A stretch of DNA of 64,000 nucleotides from positions 372,001 to 436,000 of the forward strand of contig JACTVC010000034.1 in NCBI GenBank assembly GCA_018417955.1. Reading direction: 5' to 3'. The notes beneath the pieces are model-generated. The model was not told the origin of the DNA. It saw only the letters and a list, made by a program, of their open reading frames with translations, and did not search any database. Position numbers and translations under genes: made by a program. This stretch comes from Laccaria trichodermophora (Eukaryota > Basidiomycota > Agaricomycetes > Agaricales > Hydnangiaceae). Shown piece by piece: positions 33,757 to 44,202 of this stretch (position 1 is the stretch's first letter; every line of letters starts with the position of its first letter).

Positions 33757-35225
33757 GATTGCCCAGGGATACAAAGTGATTTAGTTCTGGGGTGTTGGAG
33801 CTCTCGACAGAACATGGGCCACGGGGTGTGAGTTGTGTATAACTGTTGTACCATGACATTATTTCTGAATGGTATACAGGCGCTGAAGCGCTGAAGACGC
33901 GTCTTGGCTATCTGTAAGCCTGAGCGCTTTCAGCTTCGATTTCTTGCCATGTGTCAGCATGTGTCCTCGGGAAGTAAATAGGGTGTTTCGTTATTTCCCC
34001 CAGAGACTTTTCGATCGATCAGGAAGAAGTCCCTTCTCTCCCTGCTAAATGATATTTCCGCAAATGCCGCGCATATGGGGATGTTCTCCAGCTTGATGTA
34101 GGCAGCAGAGGCAGGCAGGCCAACGGCGGCGTCGACGGGAGAAGGACTGACGCGTTGCTTCCGAGTACACCGGAAGTCGGTGATCTCAATAGAATACACA
34201 ACCTGAAGGATACCCATCTGGATGTCAATGGTGTATATTTTACATTGTTATATCGAAGACGATGAAAGGTATAGTGCACTTTTCTTTTCAGGATTCTTCC
34301 TCTTGGACATGGCAATTCCCATTCAATGTATCTTTATTCTCCTAAATTCCTCCCTGAAGCGTTGCTTGCCGCGCGCCCTTGGAATTCCAAATAACAAATG
34401 GGTGCGACCGGAATCCCTGAAGTCAGTAATATATTGAGAAGTGAGGCCCGCCACTCAATCCATGGAGCTCTAGTCGCAAAGAGGATAGTAAGAATATGTC
34501 GCGTTTCTGCATACAATTTCACGCGTTTGTGCACATCTCACTGCCCTCTTGTTTGTGAGTTTTGATGGAACCTTAGCACTGCTTTCCTTTCTTTTCTTTC
34601 ACGATCGGATACAACGCGTCACAGTATGACATATTGGTTTTGGCCTTTGAGCCATATATGATAGGTACCTTCACGCCTCATGTGCCTGGCGGCTTTCCAT
34701 GTGGAAGTGGATCGAGAGGGAAACAATAACTAAAGGGCTCCCTTTGGTGCGCGCTATGTCGTTACCCGGGTCAAGGATGCATTTGCCAGTCGAAACCCAG
34801 AGGATGCGCCAACTCATGGCATCAACGTGTGTGTTCCTATGACCTAGAAGTTGGCAGGATACTTTTCAATTCTTCTGCACGGATGCGCAAGGCCGGGATC
34901 AAAAACGATGTAATCAGGGCTAGCTGGATAAGGATGTTGGTTTGGTTGTGCCCCGACGAGACGGCTCGATTGTGAGTTGAGTTGGCTCGAATCCCGATAT
35001 GGCTTAGTGAAGTAGCCAACCCTTTTTTGGGACCGCATCGCAACTCATTCAGATTTATTCACTTGTTCTTACGATTCCAGCAAGTTTCAAGATGGCCATC
35101 CCAATTTGTTTGTCAGAAATCAACGGCTCGAACGGAACCACGGGGCCTGAAAGACAAGGACGCCACAACAAATCCTTTCCTGCCTTTCGGGACAATCCTG
35201 GCCAATGCCGATGTCCTCTCCACAT
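33757..35225. other. Intergenic, nothing recognised
   Basis: Short ORFs on both strands (for example 33954-34217 minus and 34222-34437 plus) have no recognisable features. The right end holds the promoter of the small cysteine protein gene. Confidence 0.45.
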
Positions 35226-35233
35226 TATAAAAG
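35226..35233 (+). promoter_or_regulatory. TATA box of the small cysteine protein gene
   Basis: TATAAAAG lies 96 bp upstream of the ATG at 35329, followed by a pyrimidine-rich stretch (CACTTTTTCTCTGTTCTCTC) and a CAACCAACC leader just before the start codon. A consensus TATA box with a CT-rich start region is typical of strongly expressed fungal genes. Confidence 0.65.
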
Positions 35234-35328
35234 GCCCAACACTTTTTCTCTGTTCTCTCATCCAAACAACCCCGCATTCAATCTAAAGCATTCGCTGAAT
35301 ACCCACTCACATACCCAATCAACCAACC

Positions 35329-35526
35329 ATGCACTCTACCAACGCAGCCACCTCTACTTCGTTCACCACCGCCACCATCGTGTGCGCGACGCTCGAACAC
35401 TCGTCCCCGACGGGAACCACCACCCACAACGAGTCAGACTCGAACACTTGCGTCAACCGTAGTTCTCCCCAGTGCTGCCATTGCGGCTGGCGCGGTTCCC
35501 ATGCCGCAGACTGCCCATTCAGGTGA
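35329..35526 (+). CDS. Small cysteine protein with CCHCGWRG motif
   Basis: A 65-residue protein starting in an ideal context (ACCAACCATGCAC). The first 40 residues are Ser/Thr-rich. The C-terminus reads QCCHCGWRGSHAADCPFR, with a CxxC-like pair and a final Cys that could bind one zinc ion. Small proteins ending in a similar CxCGxRGxHAxxCPF pattern recur in mushroom genomes; their function is unknown to me. There is no signal peptide, so it is probably cytosolic or nuclear. The strong promoter signals suggest high expression. Confidence 0.6.
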   Translation: MHSTNAATSTSFTTATIVCATLEHSSPTGTTTHNESDSNTCVNRSSPQCCHCGWRGSHAADCPFR

Positions 35527-36116
35527 TCGCGCTATATGTTACTTGTGAGTCATGTTCGTTCTTTCTTCGAGTCACGCATGTCTAATGAACCTTCTTACTT
35601 CAGTCGTCATCGTCGAGCATATCATCGCATTGTTTTCATGTTCATATCGCATTCGACCTCGTGCAATTGCAAGTTACTATATCCCTGCCCGACGCATCCA
35701 CCACGGACGCGGGCCTAGTCATCATATATATCTATTCGACAGAGCGGAACAAGGCGTCGTCGGTCCACACACCGGCCGTTGGTTGTAAGAATGGAGAGGA
35801 AAGGACGATGAAATCATACCATTTGTACACTATGTAATCCGCCCGTTGCAACAATCGATCACATCTTGATATTTTTTCTCTCCATTCTTCCACGCGGGAT
35901 TTCGTTCCGTCCTCCATTTGTGCACAAGCGGGCCCAGGTGTGATTTCAAGATAAGAAGCCTCAACAGGAACCCGAATGGTATGACATCCCTGCTTCCGGG
36001 CTTTGTTCTCCACACCCCTTCTTCTCGTATGGTCTGGGGAAATAGGTGATCACTAGGGAGCAACAGACGGCACGTCATCACGGTCGATTTCAAATAGTTA
36101 GTGTGCAGGGAATCTG
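35527..36116. other. Intergenic, nothing recognised
   Basis: This holds the 3' side of the small cysteine protein gene and the promoter of the enoyl-CoA hydratase gene. The minus ORFs here have no recognisable features. Confidence 0.45.
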
Positions 36117-36194
36117 ATGCCGGCTATTTCGCTTCACTTTTGCCGGTACACTCCAAACTTCGACTGCACTTTTCGAAAGGCACTGACAAGAACC

Positions 36195-37553
36195 ATGTCC
36201 TCCAAGCCTCCGCAACATTCCAACGAGCTACTCGTATCCTTCCCTTCTAATCATGTCCTTCAACTCACGCTTAATCGACCGAAATCACTCAACGCCATGA
36301 CTCCTCAAATGAGTGACGATTTGAAAAAGGTTCTCGACTGGTTCGAAGACGAGCCTTCGTTGTGGTGCACCATCATTTCATTTTCACCCATTTCCGTGCA
36401 ACCTAACTCTTGGGATATCTAGGGTCGTCATAGTGACTGGAGCCGGACGCGCCTTCTGTGCAGGAGCCGACCTGAAAGCGTAATGCCGCCCCTTCCTTCT
36501 TCAAAAACAATTGCAGTTGATTTTCAAACATAGGTGGAACAAAGACCAACAAAGCGGATCCAACAACGAACAGGAAGGCGTCGCCGCGAACGTGCATGGC
36601 TTTGGTTCCATTTCACGGCGGCAGTCTAACAAGCCAATCATAGCAGCTGTGATTGGAGGCGCGTACGGAGGAGGGATGGAGATGATCCTGAATTGCGATA
36701 TCGTCATCGCGGCCCATGATGCCAAGTTTGCTTTGCCCGAGGTTAAGCGTGGCGTCGTTGCCGTGCAAGGGGGTATGTGTGTAATATCTAATTCATCCCT
36801 CCCCTTCCTTCCCCCCCTGACCGCAGCTGTGGAGCATTTTTTTTCTTACTTATTTCAATTTCAGGTATACCGCGCTTGGCTCAGATTGCAGGTCACCATG
36901 TACGTCATTTTGGGCCAGGCTCTTCTAATCCTCTGGTTGTTGACGCGCCTTGCTTAGCTGGCTTCTGAATTGCTACTCACGGGAAAGACGATTACTGCCA
37001 CAGAGGCACAGAACCGATTTGGATTGTGAGTATTCTATTGACATTGCCCTGTCACCTCGACTGTTTATTTTTGGACAAAAACCATTCTATTCCTTTGTTA
37101 TTGATCGTCTACCCGTGCTCCCTGATGTATAGAGATGTTGGCTCATTTTCCTTATAGCGTTAACATGGTCGTTCCATCTTCAGAGGTCATCTCTACGGCC
37201 GTTGCAATCACACAGGAGATCATCCAAAACTCCCCGGAAGCGGTCCAGTCCACAAAGAAAGGCCTCTTACTTTCCCAGCGACATAACTTTCAAGAGATGC
37301 TGCACACCCACGTGTGGAGCCCAGAGAGTAAGCGTGTTTACAAAGGTGACAATATCAAAGTAAGCATTTATTCAGCCCTGCCTGATTAAGTTTACTGTTT
37401 TCACTGATTGATGTTTTCGTATTCAATCAGGAGGGCCTGAAGGCCTTTTCGGAGGTGAGCGCTAGTTGACACAATGTACTGAGCTCGTTTACTGACCCTG
37501 TTGTTTATACATAGAAACGCTCCCCAGTCTGGAAAAACCCCTCAAAGCTCTAG
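36195..37553 (+). CDS. Enoyl-CoA hydratase/isomerase family protein with peroxisomal SKL signal
   Basis: Eight exons (36195-36364, 36423-36479, 36534-36772, 36865-36899, 36958-37025, 37158-37359, 37431-37454, 37515-37553; 834 nt) give 277 residues. An in-frame upstream ATG at 36117 would add 26 Arg-containing residues. The crotonase fold is clear: LTLNRPKSLNAMTPQM, VVIVTGAGRAFCAGADLKA (first oxyanion-hole segment), KPIIAAVIGGAYGGGMEMIL (second oxyanion-hole and catalytic region), FALPEVKRGVVAVQGG and LLLTGKTITATEAQNRFGFVN. The protein ends in PSKL, a canonical PTS1 signal, so it should act in peroxisomes, most simply in fatty-acid beta-oxidation. Exon 7 is a 24-nt microexon. Substrate chain length cannot be read from sequence. 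Confidence 0.92.
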
Positions 37554-40500
37554 GTCCTGGCATTTAATATATTTCCTTATCTATGTTCACGGCTTTAAAT
37601 GCTCCCCGAAGCTAGTCCACACCAGCCTATACCGCGCATGTCGCACTTACGAAGATTTGATTCGTTGCCAACCGCAGTCGTTATTTTGCGGAAGATTTAT
37701 CTTTGATTCGACCTAGCTTCTCTGGCGTCGGTCATTTCAAGGAAATATATACAGCCGTTATCATATATTAACAGGCTCACTCTTACTTTAACTAAGGTCC
37801 GGTCTATGATGAAAATCGTCGCGGGAGTATCTATGTTTCGCCTAGGTATGTCCAGGTATGCCCTCACAGCCAAAGAATCGCGACCACGACAAAGCGCCCA
37901 CCAAGATCCGGACCCCCATCGCATTTCCTTGAAATTCGGCCTCGTTTCCAGTGTTTTAGGAATTCTCTAAGCGACTGACTAGAAAATGCCTCTTGTCGAA
38001 CCTGCAGGGGGCGCTGGGCATTTTAGCGGAGATAATATACACCTTTTGGGCGCCGGGAAGGCGGTAAGAACGCGCGAACTTGGACCGCCAGGCGCCACAC
38101 ACAGTCCAACTTGGGGTCGTCCCTGTTTTTCTGCGGCGCGAAGCGCGCGTTTAAGGCGTTGCACGACGGAGTTCTGGGCGATGCGTATGGACTTTTTGTA
38201 CCACACGCGGCGCACCAGCGTCCCGACCACGTCAAGTTTATCGAGGCTACATCATTGCAGCGTCATCATATGTGGAGTGAGATTTTTGCCGCCTGACGAT
38301 CAGAGGCACAGATATTTTAGCTGACTGGTTGTAATTTTTCTCATTGCAAGCTCAACGGATGGTCCGTCAAACCGACTCAGCCACTGTTGCCTTCGAATTT
38401 ACCAGACCGATAACTTGGCGTTGATCCCACCTTCATAACATGTATCTATTTTTTCTCGCTTTGAATCCTTTCTATTGCCTTCTTGCATTTTTTTTAGGAA
38501 GTTGGCACTGATAAAAATCTGGCTACATGAATGGGTAAAAGAAAAATTCCTATTCTCTCATTGGTTGCCCCATGCTTATGAGGTTACGAGACAACTTCAG
38601 GAGTTAATCAATCCAGCTGCTCAAGTGCTCTATCCCATGCACTTATTGCCCTTGCCTTCTATAGCGATTCACGCTGGCTTCCCGGCGATGTTCGCACAGT
38701 GATGATCACCATGCGGCACTCAATCGTGACCATTTCGTGGGGATAGATACGGTGGTGCAGATAGACAGGTCCTGCTCACGTATGGTTCTTCTTGGCAATT
38801 GCGCAGAGTTTCAGGGTTTGGGATATATTAGTTCTTTACCGCGAGCTTCGCATTCAAGATCATGATTACCGCAGGAGATGAATAATTTCGATCTATCGAG
38901 ACTGAGTGGGAATTTGGGTTTGAGTGATATCGGTACCCCAATTTCTAATAGGAGACAAGTTGACAACATGCCCGTCTTGTATTGTACAATCGCGTTGTTG
39001 TGGTACCGACCTACAGTACGTTCTTTATAATCATGATGGTAGTGCGTCCTTGCGCTATCTATCACCATTTCTCTGACTCTTTTCCTGAGAGAGTCGGCGA
39101 GATGTCGGTACCGTATCATGCCTTATAACTTGTAACCCTGCTCTTTGAACAATTTTGATTGATCTAGAGTGCCGACCAGTATGAGCAGTGGATATCTCTC
39201 GAAAAAGGTCACCTGAGAGCAACGAATCAAGCTGCGACTACAAATATCGGGCCCCGCGGCCAGCCTGGGCTGTGGGGCGTTTTTCCCTTGAAGAAAAAAA
39301 AAAGCTTCCGCTAAAGTTGAGGCTTAAGGTTGGCGAGGAGTTTAGTTCCTGACGCGTGAACAACCCGGGAGCATAGGTTGCCGGTTGACCCCAGTGCTCC
39401 TCGAACCCTAAGGCCTCATGACTTGAAGACGTATAGATGTCCGGGAGAACCCAGGACATGCTTTATTCAAAATGACGTTGAAGATCGTCATAGACGTTCA
39501 GCGGCGTCCAGTCGCCTAACCCAATGGCCTCTAGTCTTGACGCGATGACGCGTACGTCTTCTTTCGGCTTTTAGTCGCTATTATTTGCACAATCTCTGAG
39601 GCATTGTATGACGATTTCTTGTCAACATGCAGAATATGACAGTCGAATCGTCTCAGCAGGTTTGACGGAATTTGTTTCACTAGGCTACATCTGAACGGAT
39701 GACGGAGAGACAAGTCTTCTAGAAATTTAGCACCAAGGTGGGGAGAAGAGTTGGGTTTGTCCTGAAATGCAAACAATTCAGCTTACCCACACTGACCGGC
39801 ACGCAGGCAGCTGATGCTAATCGCATACCTTAATCACTCACATAAGAGTATGCATGAACTGGTTGACGAAAGGTCGTCCTTGTGATGAGTTGCCAGCGAG
39901 TACCGCTCTAGTAACTTGACATCCTTTTGAAGTTCTCGTTGAATTTTGACCGACACTTTTCGAAAGCTCTGTCAGGAACATTCTCTTCACCACAACCTCA
40001 TGACCATGGTGCTCTATAGCGGTTGTATGGATGAGTAATTTCTGGAGTAAAAGGGGCTGCGAGGCAACACGGTTTCAAGTTTGAATCGCGGAAAAACCGA
40101 CTCACCGAGTGTCTTTTCCATGTATTTACCCATAAATCACGTTCTTGTCACCACCTGTCCAATTTCCTGCTTGCCGTTATAATTTTACCTAGAAATAAAT
40201 CAGTCAAGTACTAAACTTTGTTAGGAAACCGGTCCAAATCCTATGCTGGGTTTTCTCTTCTTCCTTGCCACCCAAGTTGCTCAGTGGCCCATTAGATATC
40301 CAACTTGACCTCGTAATACATGAGTATCTGTGCTTGCTTAGGGCCTTGATCACGTCCCTGCAGGGTAGCGACTTGGACGTCAACGAATCAAGGCTAATCT
40401 CAGATGAGGAAGCATAATAGACGGATGCAACCGGAGCTTTCTACGCGGCAAGGCATGACAGCCAGCGCAAGTGAAGTTGCTGACGAGCTGTCCCGCTATC

Positions 40501-42120
40501 TCTGAACGCCAAGAAGGAATTTTCAATGGGAAAGAAACGTAAAGGACCTCGTCGTGGGACGCACCGCAGATTTTGACAGATCGCCTGAACGTTGGGGGCG
40601 CTTCTACGTGAAGAAGGGGTTAGAAAATTTTGTGGACTCGCTTGTTGCTCCACTCGGTAGAAACGATAAGTAGATTGAGTAAGGGCACGGGTTACCACGA
40701 TGTCAGCTCAGGCGTTGGGTGAATATCGAGGCGATATTCACGGAAGTATTACATTGACCAGCCGAAAAATCAGGAAGAAAGGCTTCCAAGCATAATATCT
40801 TCTTGTGGCGGGCAATTTCTCTTGTGCAATGCGACCACTACGGATGCGATGAATGAGCAAGGGTCAGCGGTTGGTGTAAAATACACGGGCCCCTTACATA
40901 CCTCTAATTCTTGTATGCTGGAAGTACAATATTGCGGTATGTACTTCCATATGAATCTAGATTCCACATCGAGGAAAAGGAAACTTGAACCGCCGTTACG
41001 AATCCAGGGCGAGGACCTGAACCAAACCCCCGATACAATTTTCCGAAGCGGATTCCGAGGCGTCTCCCACCCAAATCAGAGTGATTTCCCAGAGCTGTCA
41101 TCTGAATCTGTGATTTAACGCCCTATAGAGGACTTAACGGAAAAGACTTGAAGAAGCGCTATGAAGCTCGCGACCGATGTAGACCTGGATCGGCACGCTA
41201 GGAACATGAAGGTGAAGGTCGTTATGAGGACTAGATCGCTGGTTCTAGGGAACTCCAGGTCCAAAACGGAGGTGAAAGTATGCCGTTCTGCAGAAGGTAT
41301 AGGTGAGTTGGACCTTGTAATACATACGCTGAGTAACGAGGGATTCCAAGCGCCCAATGCGCAGTTGCCGCAGACCAGATTGCTGTCATTCTGGTCAAGA
41401 CTGAATACTCGTTGTGGAAGTTTGGTTCCAGCAACGAAGAAACGCCGTGACGTCGGTAAGGTGCTTTGGGTCAAGGATAGACCTCAAACCTGGAGGGGAT
41501 CAAGAACCAACACTTTTGCTGGGTGGGTTTGACCAAATGGCGTCTGTTTCGTCTGACTTGGAAGTAATCTTTGATAGACCCGAAGACACACCAAGGGTGG
41601 TTTGGTTGTAAAGGCATCCCCAATATGAGCGCCTTCTGAACCCTCGGTTCCATAGGTGGGGGCCGTTGATCATCACAATCATATAGCAGCTTCGAAGCTT
41701 CAACGTAAGCGGCCGTGTCCATTTGCTCCAACTTGGAAGTAGGTCTCGGTAGACCCTGAGACAAAGTTCTACGTGCCGACGGCAATTTCTGGGGGCAAGC
41801 CCAATTCCAGCAACTTTTGAGCCCTTAGTTTTGATAGGTGAGGAGGTAAGTAGGCTGCCGTTGATGATCAGAATCATTGACGTGCACAACATGTACAGGT
41901 CAACGTCAACACAGCGTGAGTTTCCAGCGTAAGAAACGGAAAGGAGTTTTGCGTGCCGAAATTTACTGTAAAGCGCCCCCGATTGAGCCCCTTCTGTGAT
42001 GCACATCGAAGGAGGTTAGTAGGTTGGTCAAAGGTTGGTGGCCGCCGTCGGTTACTGCGGGTAGTGACTATCGTGTGAAAGTGTCAAACACGGCAAAATT
42101 CAGGTTCGGAGAAATTTGCG
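37554..42120. other. 4.5 kb gene-poor stretch
   Basis: No gene can be supported. Plus-strand ORFs at 37986-38324 and 38475-38702, and minus-strand ORFs at 41115-41474 and 41500-42006, were inspected. They lack recognisable motifs and plausible intron chains. The minus ORF at 41500-42006 covers two degenerate copies of a roughly 180-190-bp unit (near 41560-41700 and 41740-41900; both begin CTTGGAAGTA and contain GGCCGTTGATSATCA-like sequence), which suggests an old tandem duplication of an exon. Confidence 0.4.
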
Positions 42121-43043
42121 ATGAACAACTCCACGTCGCCCAACGATTCCTCACCTTCCACCCCTCCTCAAACCCCTAGCGCCTTTGAACAATGGCGCAG
42201 AAAGGCTATGCTGGTCACTGGCCTTGGCGTCACAGAAGATGAACGAATGGGGGCTCTTCGCGCTCATCAGACGCGGCAGTGTGAAAAGCAGAAGGAGTAC
42301 TTCATGAACTACAGTGAGTCATGGTGTTTTCCCAGTTGAGGTTGTAGTTCTGAAGGATATCGTTTGGAATAGGTCCTATTGTTGTCTTTATGCTGAAGCA
42401 TCTGAAGCTCTCAGGGTGTGAAGTACCTCCTTCAAACATATTGTGTGCTCCTTGCGATCAAACGAAGTCTGGAGGCTTCACGCCAGACCCGGGTGCGGTC
42501 GTCCTCTGCTCAGGCCACTTTTTCAATCAGAAACACATGGAGTATACGCTGGCGCACGAGCTGATACACATGTACGACCATTGCAAATTCAAGGTTGACT
42601 GGAGTAATTTGCGGCACCATGCATGCAGTGAAGTAAGTTGTTACCTCTGACCTCGTCACTTCATAGTTCATTGCTCTAATGATGCATTTTCTTGGCAGAT
42701 CCGGGCGAACAATTTGAGCGGCGATTGCAGGTTTTCACAAGAGATAAGACGGGGTTTTATCGCCTTTTCGAAACAACATCAAGTGAGTCCTGTTCTCGGC
42801 TTATTTTGACCATGAAAATTTAACTCCTTTTATCGAGGCTTGCGTACGGAGGCGATCAGTGGATTCCGTTGCTGCCAACCCAGCGTGTCCTAACGAGGCA
42901 GCCGCTGAACGTGCGGTGAATGAGGTGTGGGACAGCTGTTTCAACGATACACGTCCATTCGATGAGGTACACGCGTCTTGCACGCTCTCTTACGTGCTTA
43001 TGACGCTGACTCGTTTCTAACTTTCTATGATTAGATTTACTGA
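42121..43043 (+). CDS. ATP23: Mitochondrial inner membrane protease ATP23 (peptidase M76)
   Basis: Five exons (42121-42313, 42373-42632, 42699-42782, 42838-42966, 43035-43043; 675 nt) encode 224 residues, the normal length. ATP23 is a zinc metalloprotease of the intermembrane space that matures mitochondrial Atp6 and aids F0 assembly; it is also linked to Ups1 turnover in yeast. The active site HELIH (residues 126-130) sits in YTLAHELIHMYDHC, followed by the family signature WSNLRHHACSEIRANNLSGDC. Many conserved cysteines fit disulfide-dependent import. The final exon holds only two codons and the stop. Confidence 0.94.
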
Positions 43044-43355
43044 AGAACGTTACCATTTTTTCTACTGGAAGTTCTTGGCATTGGTGACCAACATCCGAGG
43101 TCGGCTGTGGTGCGCTAGAGGAGCACAAACCCGTAGAGGAGAACTGTGAATTTGTGGTCGGAATGGAAGCTTTCTTTCTGAGTCGGAGGAAAGGAGATCA
43201 CAAAAAAATGATCCGTAGCAGTGTTTTTGTGATTGCTCCTGTTTGTTCCCATTTCCATATAAATTTTACAAACAACTCCCTTCGTTACCCTCATCATTCC
43301 TTACCCACAACGCACAGTTTCTTCATTTTCTCTTTTGACTTCACGACCGCACAAC
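43044..43355. other. Intergenic between ATP23 and the KRE9/KNH-like gene
   Basis: No gene is seen. The right end is a CT-rich promoter-like stretch (CTCATCATTCCTTACCC, TTTCTTCATTTTCTC) ahead of the ATG at 43356. Confidence 0.5.
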
Positions 43356-44202
43356 ATGTTCGCAAAACTCAGGTAAGAGCCGCTGCAGTCTTTAGAACGA
43401 CATCTCTCAAGATAGTCGAACTTGACATTAACCACTTGTTTTCAGCCTCCTTGCTTTCGTCGCTCCATTGGTTTCCGCCCTCACGGTTTCTAATCCGACC
43501 AACCCCACCTCAGGCGGCCAAGTGACTATCAGCTGGACTACAGCTGCAGGCGATCCGTATGTGCACGTTGCTCGTCGTTTTACCTGTGGAGGCTGACTTG
43601 AAGTCTAGTGATACCTTCTCCATTGAACTGGTCAACACATCGTTTAATAATGCCTTTGCTATTGCCAACAACGTCGATCCGAGCACAGGATCTATCACTC
43701 TCACCCTTCCTGTTGTTCCCGTCGGGTACGATGCCCCTTTCGTCCTAGCACCCGCGTGAACTGACGAGGATTTTGTAATTCAGCGCCGGGTATACCATTG
43801 AGTTTGTAGATATTGGCGACATTAACAAGGTCTACACTACTTCTGGATCCTTCTCCATTGGAGCAAACAGTGCATCGTCGACATCCGCCTCAACCGCAGC
43901 ATCATCAAGCGGCACGTCCAAAGCCAGCACAGCCAGCACATCCTCAGGGTACAAATCTCCTTTCTTTTATTTAGCTGACCTATTAACATGAAATCTTTCT
44001 CAGCTCCTCGTCTGCCCATTCTACCTCCACCTCTGGCAGCGTTTCTAGCACCAGCACCAGTACCAGCACCTCCCCCACCTCCACGGGCTCCTCTTCCGCT
44101 CCTGCCGCAACTCAGTTCTCTGCTGCTTCAAGACTCTTCAGCTACAACTCCGCCGCTGTCGTCCTCTCCATGATCGCAGGTGCCGTTGGCGTCACTCTTT
44201 GA
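43356..44202 (+). CDS. KRE9/KNH-like GPI-anchored cell-wall protein
   Basis: Five exons (43356-43372, 43446-43556, 43609-43725, 43784-43948, 44004-44202; 609 nt) give 202 residues. A signal peptide (MFAKLSLLAFVAPLVSA) precedes an Ig-like domain of about 90 residues with the KRE9/KNH N-terminal pattern: LTVSNPTNPTSGGQVTISWT, DTFSIELVN and AGYTIEFVDIGDINKVYTTS. A Ser/Thr-rich stem, probably O-mannosylated, follows. The C-terminal hydrophobic tail (SAAVVLSMIAGAVGVTL) is preceded by small residues, consistent with GPI anchoring. Yeast relatives affect beta-1,6-glucan; a wall or plasma-membrane surface role is inferred. Confidence 0.88.

Noticed and set aside
37986..38324. Overlapping ORFs of 60-110 codons on both strands
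   Set aside because: GC-rich sequence keeps several frames open at once; no family or splice signals support any of them.
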